Assembly: GCF_024713945.1 (NCBI RefSeq)
Contig: NC_134686.1
Span: forward strand, 1,078,001-1,142,000
Reading direction: 5' to 3'
From: Dermatophagoides farinae
Taxonomy: Eukaryota; Arthropoda; Arachnida; Sarcoptiformes; Pyroglyphidae
DNA: 64,000 nucleotides
Made by a program: the position numbers and the translations under genes
The notes under the pieces: model-generated
Databases searched by the model: none
The model's input: the letters and a program-made list of their open reading frames with translations, nothing else
Told to the model about the DNA's origin: nothing
In this document: positions 38,301-51,271 of the stretch, piece after piece
Layout: each line of letters opens with the position of its first letter
Numbering within the stretch: position 1 is the first letter of the stretch

Positions 38301-39975
38301 TGAATTTCAAGTTTCAAATTTTCAAGTTTATATGGTGGACACACACACACACACACACAAGCATAAATATTACATATGAAGAATGATTCAAAAATGTCAA
38401 CGGCATTTATCATTGGTTAGTTTTGTTATTTGAAATACCACATAACGCTACATGATGTCCATCACATCTCCCACATCACCCACTAACCGTCACCACCACC
38501 AGCCGACCAACCACTAATCGAATAAGCCATGTAAATATACCTCTATAGATGAACAACACAACCGCATGGATCCAATTTCAACTTTATGTTGATTATTATT
38601 AATATTATACTACGTGAGGAATATGGTCGAAAATATCATTTACATTTTTTTTTCACCAACAACAACAACAACAACAACAACAAAACATTATGTCAAATGT
38701 CAACAGTGTGTGTGTGTGTGTGCATTATACAAAATAAGACAACAACAACAACAACAACAACAAGCATATTTATATTATAATAATTTTCACGTAATTCAAT
38801 TTAATTTTTTTCCCGTTTTGTGTGATAACTGACTACTACTGGATCTATTTTCATTTTCATTTTCATTTTTTTTCGGTTTTACCGGTTGTGATGGTGACGA
38901 ATAAATGAATGAATGAATGGATGAATAAATTCCAAAATTACCGAATCATAATATAAATCAAATCATTGAAAAAATGTACAATCAACATGATGATGATGAT
39001 GATGAATTAGAATGTCACAATTTTGTTTTTATTTTTTTTTTTTTCATCAAAATCATTCATTCAGAACAAGACAAGACAAACACCGATGATAAATAAAAAA
39101 CATTCGTGTGTGTGTTTGAGTGTGTGAGTGAATGAATGAAATTGGTCCAATTGTGGATCGGAAGTAGATTATTTTCATTTTTTGTTTTTTTTTTTGTTTG
39201 TTTTTTCCAGTCACATAGTTTTTATATTTGGCAATTTTTCTATAGCCAATCATTGACAATCAATCAATTAGCTTCATGGTTCATGGCGACGTGGCTAGTT
39301 TTTGTGTGTGTGTGTGTGTGTGTGTGTAGAGAGCAAAGGAGGTGTTCAAGCGAATGAAATGAAATGAAAAAAAAAATAATGTGTGGGAGGAGAAAGAACA
39401 TCATATAATCAGTATGAAACAAAAAAAGAAACAGAAAAAACTGAAAACATCAAAATTATAAAAATTTAAAAGATGAAAAAAAAAATTTCTGATGATGATG
39501 ATGATGCTGATCGGTAATTTAAGTAAGACAGAGAATCTTGAAAAATTTCTCTTCAACAGTAGTAACAACAATGTTGAAATCCAAAAAAAAAAAAAATGAA
39601 AAACAAACGAGATAAGTATGTCTGTTGTTGTTGTTGTACACGCCAATAATGGTGGCAATTTAATATAGCAGCAGCCAAAGCAGCGCACACACGCATGTAT
39701 TACATTACAAACAGACAGATAGATAGATGGTTAGATAGATAGAAAACTGACAACCAGAATTAATTTGTTTGGCACTAGAAAAAAAATTTTTTTTTTTGTT
39801 TTTTTTTCCACACTTTTTGTTTTTTTCCTTTCTGAAATCGTTCAAATTATTATTATTATTATTATGGTCATTATAGATAGATAGATGATGATGATGATGA
39901 CCATGGCGGCAATGATTCAATTTTTGTATCATTTGTTTTTTTTCTTAAAAACAAAATAGCCATCATCGTTGTTTG

Positions 39976-39978
<3 letters not shown>

Positions 39979-40010
<32 letters not shown>
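39979..40010. repeat. (TG)n microsatellite
   Basis: Thirty-two bases of pure TG repeat. Confidence 0.9.
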
Positions 40011-40011
<1 letters not shown>

Positions 40012-42328
40012 TAGGAATTTTGTAACAGAAAAAAAAGTAGACAGATACAATGGTGAAAATTACAAATTAAACATCACAAATTTTTGTTTGTCAATTACAG
40101 TGAGAATCAAATCCATCCAACACGATATACAACATTTTATCGAATGAAAAAAAACTGAATAGAAAAGAAACACATGGTTAGAATTTTTGTTGTTGTTTTT
40201 TTCTTCATTTGTTTGATAATTTTAAAATGCACGCTAAAAAGAAAAAAAAAATTTGATCATGTTCAATAAGAGAGAGTGTGGATGAAATCAAGGCCCGATA
40301 ATTTTTTTTTTAAGTTTCGATACACACACACACAACATTCGATTAAATTCTTTATTACAACAAACAAAGATTTGAACAGGCCAACCGATAGACAGACCAA
40401 ACCAGCCCAAACAACGACAATTTGAAATGGAAAAGGAAATGGCCAAAGATTTCCATCATCAGAAGCATTCAGTAATGCAAAGAAACGAATGTAAACGATG
40501 TACACACACACACACACAAAAAGAACTGTTTCATTTTCTGGAATGGCGAACCAAAAAAAAAACCCGATGAAATAAAAAAAAAAGAAAAATGATGATCGGA
40601 AAATGAAGATAGTGAGAATAAATAAAGAAAAAAAAATTCTGGTAACCGTAGTAACCAGAATCCAAAACAACAACAACAACAACAACAACAGCGGACAAAA
40701 TACAACGAAAAGAATGGCCGCCGACAAAAAAAACGAGAAAGAGAGAGAGAGAGAGAGAATAAGTTTAGTTTAAAAAGTCTAATTTTTTATTTTTATTTTC
40801 TCGTTTCTTTTCTATTTTCACAATTTTTTTACTGTTGTTGTTGTTGTTGTTGTTGTTGATTTCATTCGGATGTTTGTTGTCTGTGATGACGATGATGTAT
40901 CATTTGAATGGAATAAAATTCGTAAATCAAATCGGAAAAAAACAACAACAACAACAAAACGACAACCTTGAAATGAAGAAAATGGCAAGAACGATAAAAA
41001 AAAGAGCGATTCAATGAATGATTGAACAAGACAAAAAACGACAAAAAACGAATGATGAACAATAACAATATTTGTGAACGATGATGGTGGTGTTGATATT
41101 GTTGGAAAAATGATATCTGATGTTTTTGTTGTTGTTCGTTCGTTTGTTTCCATATTCTTTGAAAGACATTTTTTTGCTTGTTTGTTTGTTTGTTTGTTGA
41201 TGATGATAATTCGTGACTGAATATTGATTTATTAGTATAGAAATATTGGCACAAACATTATTGGGTAAAGAAAAAAAGAACAAGAAGAAGAAAAAAAAAT
41301 GAAATTCTATTTCGTGTGTTATTATTGCCAATTTCATCATCATCTTCATGATCATGATCATGATGATCATGGATAGATGTATTTGATATTCTCGATCCAA
41401 ACTTTCTCTCTCTCTTGTTGAATGATCTTTTATTTTTATTCGATTTGTGTGTGTGTATGTAATATACACACTGATGACAAATAAAAGAAATGACCAAATC
41501 GCTTGAGACGAATACAAGTTTTTTTTCTTATCCAAAAGAAAAAAAAACGACAACCATAACGATGACAACAAAGAAATGATCAAAAATGATTGAAATGGAA
41601 ACAACAACAACAACAAAAATGAAGAATCATAAGAACAAAATTATAACGACATGTAATTTGAAGAAAATTTTCAGAGAGAAAGATAGAGAAATGAAATGAA
41701 TTTCACAGTAAAAATAAAAATAAAAATAAATATTCGCTATAATAACTTGACCTAAAGATCTGTTTTCACATTTTTTTTTTTGTTTTCGTTCATTCATTGA
41801 TTTTCTTTTCTTTTCTTTTTTTTTTTTGTCAATGAAATTGGCAATAGAATTTTACATTTTTTGTCTTTCTTTTTCATTCTTTATTTACCGTTAAGCCATA
41901 AGTCGATGTGAGCAAATAGACTGAGTGTCTATTTTACTACTGAATCATCATAAATTGGCCATTACTGTATTGGTGTTGGTATTGTGTTTTTACTAGTAGA
42001 TTAATAATATCTACTGCGACAACAACAACAACAACAAACTTATATAATCAACACAACTGATGATGATGATGATAATGTCAATTTGACAACAAAGAACAAC
42101 AACAACAACAACAACGAAAATGAAAACGAAAAAAAAGTTCATTTGTGATGTGAAAAACAGGCGTGCGAGAATGAGAATGAGAAAAATTGGCAATTTTTTT
42201 TGTCGCTTTTGGATTTATTCTTGATAATTTTCTCAAAAAAAAAATTTTTTTTTGTCAACTTTTTTTTCAGCGCTGTAGATAGACAAACAAACAAACAGAC
42301 ACATTAAATAAGACAACAGCAACTGATA

Positions 42329-42433
42329 ATGAACAAGAATAATAGGATCAAATTAAAGCAGCAAGTTGAAAAACTAGAAAAGAAATTGTCCAAAGAAATA
42401 AATCTTGACCAAACAAATTGCTTGAATTGCGAC
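42329..42433 (+). CDS. Candidate coiled-coil exon, unknown
   Basis: A good acceptor (TTTTTTTCAG) ends at 42270. The ATG at 42329 then opens a frame beginning MNKNNRIKLKQQVEKLEKKL, with hydrophobic residues at heptad spacing (L9, V13, L16, L20), followed by a C-x-x-C pair (NCLNC). After 42433 the frame enters a GTT repeat, giving a run of Val, and real coding probably ends before that. No clear donor is seen at the end. No family is recognised. Confidence 0.2.
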
Positions 42434-44637
42434 TTTTTTTTCGTTGTTGTTGTTGTTGTTGTTGACCAAACTTGGATTCAGGTTTTTTTTGTGTGTATGT
42501 GTGTGTGTGCGTGGGTGTGCAATGAATCTTTTTTTTTATTGGATTGTTTAGGTTGGAAATATATATATATTATATATTTACGACACAAAAATATCCTAAT
42601 AATAACACGTCATACATATATGAGAGAGAGAGTGAGAGATTATAAAATCAATCAATCGATTTTTGATGAATATATATGAATGGATAATATAAAAAAGTAA
42701 ACAAAGCGTAAATGAAAATTTGATTTTGGTGATGGTGGTGGTGGTGGTGGTGGTCGAGATTTTTTTTATTTTATTTCTGTGCATGCATGCAATTTCTGAT
42801 GCGGATGAATGATTGAACAAATCAAGCGAATCAATTTTGACAGTTTTTTTTTCGTTTTTTTTTTGTTTTTTTGGTTTTGTTTGACCAAAGATTACGAGTT
42901 AAATCATTGATGGATTTTCGTTTGTTGTTGTTGTTGTTGTTCGTTTTTTTTTTTTTTTTTTTTTTGTTAAATTCTACAATGAATAAATGAACAATTTCAA
43001 ATCAATGAATTCTGTGAAGGAAATATGGAATATTCTCATTTTTTGTTTTGGCCAACAACAACAACAACAAAAAAAACTGTGGACATAATCATCATCATCG
43101 CTATAGTTTTCTATATGAAATACAACAAATGTAGAAGAAAAAAAAGTCAAGAATAATATCCAACAACAACAACAACAACAACACAAATAAATGGAATTGA
43201 ATGACACTCACCATGGACCGATTCATCATTTTTTTTGTTGTTGTTGTTCGCCTATTTATTTATTATTACTTTGTTCTTGTTGTTGTGTTGTTTATTTTTT
43301 TTCTTCTTCCTTCATTCATTCATTCATTTTCTTGATTCTTCTAATACTTTTTTTTTGTCGTTTTCGTGCCATTTTTTTTTGTTCGAATCTCATTTATTAT
43401 TGTCATCAGAACATTTATGTATTGATGCATATGGGTTTTTTTCTGCCCATTCATTCATTCAATATTCACTGATGCTGCTGCTGTCTTTTGTTGTTGTTGT
43501 TGTTGTTTTTCGTTTGTTTTGTCTGATTTGACTTACTGACTGACTGACTGAGTGACTAAATAATCTTATTTCTTTTTTCATTTATTTTACACCATCATAT
43601 ACATAGAGAGAGAGCGAAAGAGAACATGCATGAAAATCTCTTTGTTGTTGTTGTTGTTGTAGTTTTTTGTTTGGAAAATCCACACACACACACACACACA
43701 CACGAACATCCAATGAAAAAAAAAATTTCCCTAGAATGATTGAATGATTGAAATGAATAATTGTGAATGGTTGTAGAATAAGAAAAGAATTGGATCATCA
43801 TAGTCAAATTTTTTTTTTGTTTTGTTTTGTTTCTGGTTTTATTTTGTGTCATTATATTCAATATATATACTCAATATATAAATGTTCCATATATGTATGG
43901 CATGATGAACATCATGCCAAACGTTTTGTTGTTGTTGTAGTTGTTGTTGTTGTTGTGTTGTTGTTGTTGTTGTTGTTGTTATCGAATGACACTATATATT
44001 TGGCGTGTGTGTGTGTGTGTTTTTTGGCCAGTCAAAAATTAATTCAAAATTCATAATCATCAACTTTTTTTTCTGGAAGGGGTGATGGTCAGCGTTTTCA
44101 TTATTATTATTATTATTTTTTGGACAATTTCAATTATTTATTATGGCATCTAGCTTGAGAGAGAAAGAGAGAGAGAGAGAACAAGAAAAAAAAATTTGCA
44201 ATTAACTTTTTTTTATGTGGCTTGAAAATTAAAAAAAAAATGAAAAATTTCATTCATCCATTCCTGGTGGCTTGCCATTTTTTTTCACACACACACACAC
44301 TCTTTATTTCCCCAAACCAGATGGTTATTATCATTTTTTTTCTCTCTCTCTCAAACGATTCTGTAGATGATGATGATGATGATGATGAAACAGTGTTGTA
44401 TGTTGCAACCAAACAACAACAACAACAACAACAAAAACCAGAAAATTCCAAATGCTATAATCACATCACATCACATTCTACATAGAATTCTAGAAATAAA
44501 AAAAAAAATTCTTTCAAAATGAAAAAAAAAAATTTTTTTCACATGTACACAAAAAAATTCTCGAAAAGTTACAATAATAATAATGATGATGATGATGATG
44601 ATACACAGAATATTTGGAATTATCAAAAACGTATGAA

Positions 44638-44669
<32 letters not shown>

Positions 44670-47600
44670 GTTATATTCACAATTTTTACAATTGTAATAA
44701 ACAGTAGTAACAACAACAACAACAACAAAATCATTGAAATTATCATTGAATTGTGTGATTTCACACACACACACACACACAAAATGTAATATTCAAGTAT
44801 CATGTATTGTTGTGTGTATGAATCTTTGATTTATATCAAAGAATATAAAAAAAAGTGGAATGTAAAAAAAAATGAAAAAATTATTCCTGAAACGATAAAC
44901 CTAAAAGAATTTGGATTTTTTTCCATTCATTCACTTTCACTTTCACTCAATAAGTTTCAGAGATTTTTTTTTTTTTTTTTTTTTGGTTATTGTTGCTGTT
45001 ACTGTTGTGGTTGACGAGGTCGAAAGAATTTTTTTTTTTTTTTTTTGTTCAATATTCTACCACATTCTGTTACAGACACAATAACAAGTCATAATAACAA
45101 TAATAATAATGGACGATATATATGAGTAAAAAAAAATTGAAAATGATGATAATAATAAAAAAAGCCAATAAAAATTGATGGTATGAATATGGATGTATAA
45201 CAACAACAACAAAAATTTTTTTCAAAACCAGAGAACCAGAGATTTACTAATGGAACAATATACAGGGTGGTTGCTGCCATTTTTTTGGTTGTCGAATAAA
45301 TCCAATGAATATGACAGTGGATTTTTTTTCCATTTTTTTTTCTCTTGGATGGCTATTGTTATTCGAGCGAGAGAAAAAAGAAAAGAAAAGAGCCACTTCA
45401 AGATTACTATAGCCATAAAGATGTGCAACAAAAAAAAAAAAAAATAAAAGAACAAATGATTCATCCAATGATTTCAACGATTACGAATAGAAAATGAATC
45501 CATTTCGTGTATCATCATCATCATCATCATCATCAATGATCAATACCACCAAATGATCAATGAATTGATTGAAAATAACAGCAATGTTCAAATCAAATAC
45601 ACGATTTTTTTTTCATTCTAGCCCATAACAATACGTGTTTCGAAAACTAAAAAAAAAAAAAAAAAAAGAAATTAAGCCAAAGAATCGTATAGAATCTCGT
45701 TTTTGTTATTCTTTTTTTCAAGAAGATGATGATGATTATAGCCTTGATGATCATGATCATCAACATCTGTATGCGCCATACAACAACAACAATTTATGCA
45801 CACATGATATGCATATAATACATGGTATGCATGCATGAATAAGACCTCAAACAACAACAACAACAACAAAAAACTGAAGAACTTCAAAAACATAAAAGAA
45901 ACAAACAGAAAAAAAAATTATATCATCATATCATCAAGATTATCGTTGAAACAAAAAAAAAAAAAAAAATACAACAATCGAGATAGATAGTGAGAGAGAG
46001 AGAGAGAGAGAGGTGGAACAGATTTGCTTGTCAATGGCAAAACACACACACACACACAAAACATCAGCAGCAGCAGTAGAAAACCCGTCAATTATTTTCA
46101 TTCTATGAATCAGAAAGGCGTGTGTGAAAAGATAAACACAAAAATGAATGTGGCCATGATATTTTGTATTGTCATATTTGTTTGTTTCAATGATGATGAT
46201 CAATAATCGTTGGATGTTTTTTTTTCATTTTTTTTCTCGTCGTTTATAAACAATTTGCCATGTATTGGGTGTGTGTGTTTGTGCGTGTGCGTGTGCTTGT
46301 TTGTTTGTTCGTTGAACATTTACATTACCGGCCCCTGTAATTGTTTCGAAAAACGAACAAACGAAAAAAAACAAGGAAAGGGACAGAGAGAAAGAGAAAA
46401 ATTGTCAATTGTCATTTTTGTTGTAAATAATAATAATGCATTGCATTTGAAAAAATTATGGCCAATAATTTTTTGTTTGTTTGTTTGTTTGTTTGTTTTC
46501 TGATTCTTGTATCGTTTATTTTGTTTTCAGATTACAGTGTACACACATACACATACACACACACAGAAATAAACAGAATGCACAGAATCGTATCAAATAA
46601 ACAAAACACACACACACACATATAATCATAGTATTTATATGATTATTGAATCAAATGATGATGATAATGATTATTATTATGGTTATTATGATCATTATCG
46701 ACATGATGATTCGTTTGATGATTATCAAACAATAATATGAAAAAAAAGAGAAAAAAAAAACGTGTGAATGCACACACACACAAATGCACAAAATGGCAGC
46801 GGCAATCATCATTGTGTCGGTGTGTGTGTGTGTGTGTGTGTGTACATCGTTTATTTCAAGTGTACATTTTGCATTTTTCATATAGACGACATTTAATTTT
46901 CAAGAATTTAATCTGGCATTATCTTTTCTTTTCAATTTTCATTCATTCATTCATTTATTCATTCATGTGTTTTTTAAATCTCTAAAAATTCAGAACAAAA
47001 AAAAATCCACTAGCGATTATATGATAACAAAGAACAAACATGAAATTTTTGAATGATTTTTCACATATATATATAAAAAATGATGAATGTATGAGAATGA
47101 AACATCACAAACAATAGAATTACAAAATTCAACGAAAAAAAAAAACGAAATGCCGGTTAAAATTCATTGGAATTAGACTGGCTAAATAAACAACAACAAC
47201 AACAATTGTATATCTATGATCTCATTGTTGTTTCATCATCATCATCATGAAAAATTTAATCTGATAGTCTCTTGTTGATGTGTGTGTGTGTGTATAATTC
47301 TGGGTCCATGTGAATAATAGAAAAAAAACGACAACAACAACAACAACAATCAATAATAACCACAGAATAAAAAAAAAACAAAAAACAAAAAAAAATTCAC
47401 GTGAAAATGATTTTGATTCTCTCTCTCTCTCTCCATCTCCATCTCTCTTTGCGCAGAAACATTCATTCAGATACTATCTAATGGTAGTTTTTTTTAGATG
47501 AAAAAACAACACATGAAATTTGATTTTTTTGCTTTCTTTTATTACTTTTTTTCTCTTTCTCTCTCTCGGTGAAAAATTTCATTTTTCAATTGTCAATGAA

Positions 47601-48859
47601 ATTAAATGGACAACAGCCAAAAAAAATTTGAAATGAAAAGCTTGATCCATTGATTGATCAAATAAAAGTGGCTCCAGTTCAATCCATTGTTTTTGTCGTT
47701 TGTATTGGATTTTTTTTTTTGTTGTTGTTAAATTAAGATCAAATGATGATGAAAGTATTCCTGTATGTCTTCTTTTTTTCTCTTGTCACTAAGCTTGTCA
47801 CATACAGTGTATAAAGATGTGTGAGACAAATTCGTGAAAATGAAATATGAAAAAAAAACGGAAAGGAGAAAAATACAAGAGCATCAAGAGATTAGAGTAA
47901 TGTTCAAAAAATTTTCGTGTTTTTTCATTTGTTTTGTTCCAATTTTTTTTTTGGGTTTAATCCAACCAAAACATTGAAAAAATGGCCAAATTCACAACCT
48001 GGTGCATGTTGTTCTGTATACAAACAAAATGAACTGTACGACATTTAATCATAAATTCTGTGTGTGTGTGTGTGTCTGTGTGTTGTACACCATTTTTTTT
48101 ATTCTTTTCTATTATCCAAAGAATTCTGGTTTTGTTTTCTGGCTTCAATTTCACAATTGTGAAAGGATTATTTTACCGTTTTGTTTTATTCAATCAATCA
48201 ATTGAATAGTTTGCAACAAAACAAAAAACAAAAAAAAAACAAATCTTGTACATACATAAAAAAAACCTTCATTTTTCTTGGAATCAATGAATAAACAAAA
48301 AAAATTCTTTAATGTTGAAAATAAAAAAAAAAGCAATGAGGTGAAGCTGCCATGATCATCTAGCTACTATGATGATGAACTGTTCCCCATTAAAAAAAAC
48401 AACAACAACCACAACAACTGGAAAAAAACACAACAACAATAATCATGCATTCTGTCTTTGGATCAAACATGTGGGTGTAGTCTAGAATCATTTCTAGTCT
48501 ATAGAATTAAAATTATTGAAAGTTGATGCAAGTATAAAACAATTACAAAGATGATGATAACGTGCATGCATGCATGAATATTCGATGTCTTTTTCTTTCT
48601 TGCTTGCTTGTTTCATTTCTTTCTCCGGAATACATCATCATTATACATTCTGTTTGTTGTGTTCATTTTATTCGATTAAAAAACGTCTCAAGCAAATAAC
48701 ATACCAATGAATCGGATCTACAAACAAACAAACAAACAAAAAAAAATTTCCGTATTTAATTTGAATGAATGAACACAATGAAATGAAAATGGGTGGATAG
48801 TTTTTTTTTTCTTGATTCATTCAATAAAATTCTGTATGTATATAAAATGCAAATAATCT
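42434..48859. other. Repeat-rich gene-poor region
   Basis: Contains (CA)n at 43681-43703, interrupted TTG arrays at about 43926-43981, CAA arrays near 44413 and 44710, (TG)n at about 46819-46843, and T runs near 42945, 44965 and 45032. A perfect 20-bp inverted repeat lies at 43899-43918. One small open frame at 46639-46740 is listed separately. No known gene is recognised. Confidence 0.5.
46639..46740 (+). CDS. Small Asp/Tyr-rich open frame, 33 residues
   Basis: The frame starts ATGATTATTGAATC and stops TGA at 46738-46740. After a short Asp run it reads YYYGYYDHYRHDDSFDDYQ, which is varied rather than a pure repeat. It could be a short peptide or an exon. No splice partner or family is recognised. 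Confidence 0.15.
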   Translation: MIIESNDDDNDYYYGYYDHYRHDDSFDDYQTII

Positions 48860-48906
48860 TTGCTTCATCTTATTATTATCTTTGACGTTGTCGTCGTCGT
48901 CGTCGT

Positions 48907-49037
48907 TGGAAGCTCACAAAACATTTTTATCGTTGTTGCAAATTCTGTCCTGATGAATGTGAATGAAAAAAAAATTTATTTGAATTCCAATTTCATTCAA
49001 AACAGAGACAATATGATTGAATTGGATCAAAAAAGGG
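48907..49037 (+). CDS. Candidate exon, unknown function
   Basis: Between a GTC-triplet array with GGAAG at its end and a donor-like AAAAAAGG|GTAATG, one frame reads SSQNIFIVVANSVLMNVNE and goes on to FIQNRDNMIELDQKR. The amino-acid mix is balanced and unlike repeat translation. No ATG starts it, so it would have to be an internal exon. The exact borders are uncertain, and no protein family is recognised. Confidence 0.2.
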
Positions 49038-49090
49038 TAATGAATCAAATAGTATGAATATAAGAATAAAAAGGATTAGAAATTCTGATG

Positions 49091-49092
<2 letters not shown>

Positions 49093-49127
<35 letters not shown>
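49093..49127. repeat. (TG)n microsatellite
   Basis: Thirty-five bases of TG repeat, directly downstream of the candidate exon at 48907-49037. Confidence 0.9.
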
Positions 49128-49128
<1 letters not shown>

Positions 49129-49683
49129 GGTTTTTCTTTCTTCTTCTTCTGGCTCTTAATTGAGTATATATAATTTAAATGTTTCTCATTGGCTTTTGAA
49201 ACCAAAATGAAATTCAACGAAACAAGACAAGACTGGTGAACAAACAAACAAAAAAATGGCAAAACGTTTGTTGTTGTCTACCCGAAGTAGTTTTGTTGTT
49301 GTTGTTGTTGTTGTTCCTGGAACACAAACACACACATTACCCGATTCTTGAAAACAAAACAAAACAAAAGATGAAAAACAAAACCTGAGACTTTTTCCAT
49401 GAAAGAGTAGTAAAAAAAATGAATGAATGAATAAAAGTGAAAAAGTTAATGTAAAAATTATTCAATTTCTCCACTCGTTTTCTCCGATTTTCTCTCCAAG
49501 TAGAAGTTTCTTTTTTCTCATTTTTGGTTTTTTGTTTCGATGTTTGTTTGTGAGCCAAAAGCGCGCACACACAACAAAGACCACAAATGATAGCTGGAAT
49601 TTTTTTTTTTTTTTCTTATTCACGATTAGTACACACAAATTGATTCTTGAAAAACGAAAAAGTAGAAGAAGACGATTCTGAGA

Positions 49684-49688
<5 letters not shown>

Positions 49689-49727
<39 letters not shown>
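49689..49727. repeat. (GT)n microsatellite
   Basis: Thirty-nine bases of GT repeat, ending four bases before the ATG of the small frame at 49732. Confidence 0.9.
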
Positions 49728-49728
<1 letters not shown>

Positions 49729-49731
49729 ATA

Positions 49732-49941
49732 ATGATCGTTTGTGAATTTGACCTTTTTTTTGAACCAATGACGACGACGACGACGGCGACGACGACCTTT
49801 GTGAACAGAATGTTGTTGGATGTGCCATTTATAATATACTCAAGATTTTATTCATTTGATTCACTGATATCGGATGATGATGATGGTTATCACAAGGAAT
49901 TTTGGTATCAATTCCATTGGAATTTATTTTGTTTAAAATAA
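49732..49941 (+). CDS. Candidate small protein of 69 residues, unknown
   Basis: The ATG at 49732 opens MIVCEFDLFFEPM, a short Thr run from ACG triplets, then VNRMLLDVPFIIYSRFYSF and an aromatic-rich end (EFWYQFHW). The stop TAA is followed at once by AATAAA repeats that could act as a polyadenylation signal. The composition is protein-like, but there is no recognised domain. It might instead be a last exon joined to 48907-49037. Confidence 0.2.
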   Translation: MIVCEFDLFFEPMTTTTTATTTFVNRMLLDVPFIIYSRFYSFDSLISDDDDGYHKEFWYQFHWNLFCLK

Positions 49942-50273
49942 AATAAAAAAAATTCTGGTAAAGATGAAAATTGATGATACTTTTGTACCAAATGACAAGG
50001 TCGTCGTCGTTGTTGTAACTTTCTTGTCAGCTTTGCCTTTTTGATTTTACTGCTTAACGCACACACACACAAGCCTTATTTCTTGCATTGAACAAAAAAA
50101 AATAAAATGAAAATTTACACTTCAAAATCCAGTAAATCCAGTCAACCGATTTGATATTCATCTTTTTTTTTTGTTTTTATTTTCATACACACACACACAG
50201 ACTGTTATGGAATTACTTTGAAAAATAATGACAACGATGATGATGATGATAACACTCGATTATATCAGTGTAG

Positions 50274-50663
50274 ATGGTGTTGAACGAGCAAAAAAAACAA
50301 CAACAACAACAAATTGTAATCAAATTAACTATAGGCTTAATATCATTTCATCTTGAAATGGCAAAAAAAGCATCAACAACAACAACAAATGAAAATTTTC
50401 AGTTTTTTAAATTAGAATATTCAGCAGAATTTTATTTTTGTTTTGTTGTTGTTCTTGTTTTTTATTTTCTGTCAACGATTAGATTTTTTTTTTCTACACA
50501 CAAAGAATTTCACAATTTCCAAATGAAAAAAAAGACCGATTCCTACTCTTTCTCGTTCCATCTAATCATCGTCATCATTCTGATTTTTATTCTTCATCTT
50601 CATCTTCTTAATCCTTTTTTTTCGGTGGATACGACGAATTTAACGACGATGAAGATGAAATGA
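50274..50663 (+). CDS. Candidate 129-residue protein with two hydrophobic segments
   Basis: An intact frame runs from the ATG at 50274 to the TGA at 50661-50663. The N-terminal part has a Gln run, then LTIGLISFHLEMAKKAS. Two hydrophobic segments follow, near residues 53-70 (FCFVVVLVFYFLSTI) and 96-113 (FHLIIVIILIFILHL), which could cross a membrane. Much of the hydrophobic coding is T-rich DNA, which avoids stop codons by chance, so a spurious frame is a real possibility. No homologue is recognised. Confidence 0.2.
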   Translation: MVLNEQKKQQQQQIVIKLTIGLISFHLEMAKKASTTTTNENFQFFKLEYSAEFYFCFVVVLVFYFLSTIRFFFSTHKEFHNFQMKKKTDSYSFSFHLIIVIILIFILHLHLLNPFFSVDTTNLTTMKMK

Positions 50664-51179
50664 AATTCTCAAGTAGAGAATTCTCGAGAAAAACGAATTG
50701 ATAATGATGAAACATTGTTACTACAATGTCGATTTCAATTTTTTCAATTCTTTTTTTTTTGCTTTTGGCAAGCGAAAAAAAATTTTTTTTCAATTCTCTC
50801 TAGGTTATATATATGTATTCATACTCGGTGAATGATGTGAATAAAATGGAAAAAAAACATGCCAAATCGAATCTATGACCTTCAAGGGTATCAAAAAAAA
50901 AAAAAAAAAAAAAATTCCACTTGTGTGTGTGTGTGTATGGGAATAAAGCTGAATTGAGCTGTGAATATAATGCCATGGCAAAAAAAAAGAAGAGCAAAAG
51001 CAAAATAAAAAACGAATGAAAATAATTGAATTCAATTCCGTTTTACCATCTTATATTTTTTTTTTTGCAATTCATTTCCATTTATATTTGTGTGCACATA
51101 TTGTAGAATTTGTTGGAGAGAAAGAAAAAAACCGATATTCTTACTATATCGATAAATATACTGGAATACAGAATATTTT

Positions 51180-51271
<92 letters not shown>

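Larger units (their letters stand above)
33715..42270. other. Repeat-rich gene-poor region
   Basis: Mostly T and A runs and short tandem repeats: (GA)n at 35292-35372, TTG arrays near 34683 and 34800, CAA arrays near 36716 and 38665, (GT)n near 39303-39328 and 39979-40010, ATT triplets near 39849. A C-rich patch lies at about 38455-38520. On the - strand, 41011-41616 is open for 201 codons without a convincing start. Nothing here is recognised as a known gene. Confidence 0.5.

Noticed and set aside
39136-39357. Frame with a good acceptor at 39210 and a Trp-rich hydrophobic stretch
   Set aside because: It leads into a GT microsatellite with no donor, and the upstream half is T-run translation.
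43926-43981. TTG-rich stretch coding a Val, Leu or Cys run
   Set aside because: A triplet microsatellite; coding appearance is in all frames and there is no ATG or domain.
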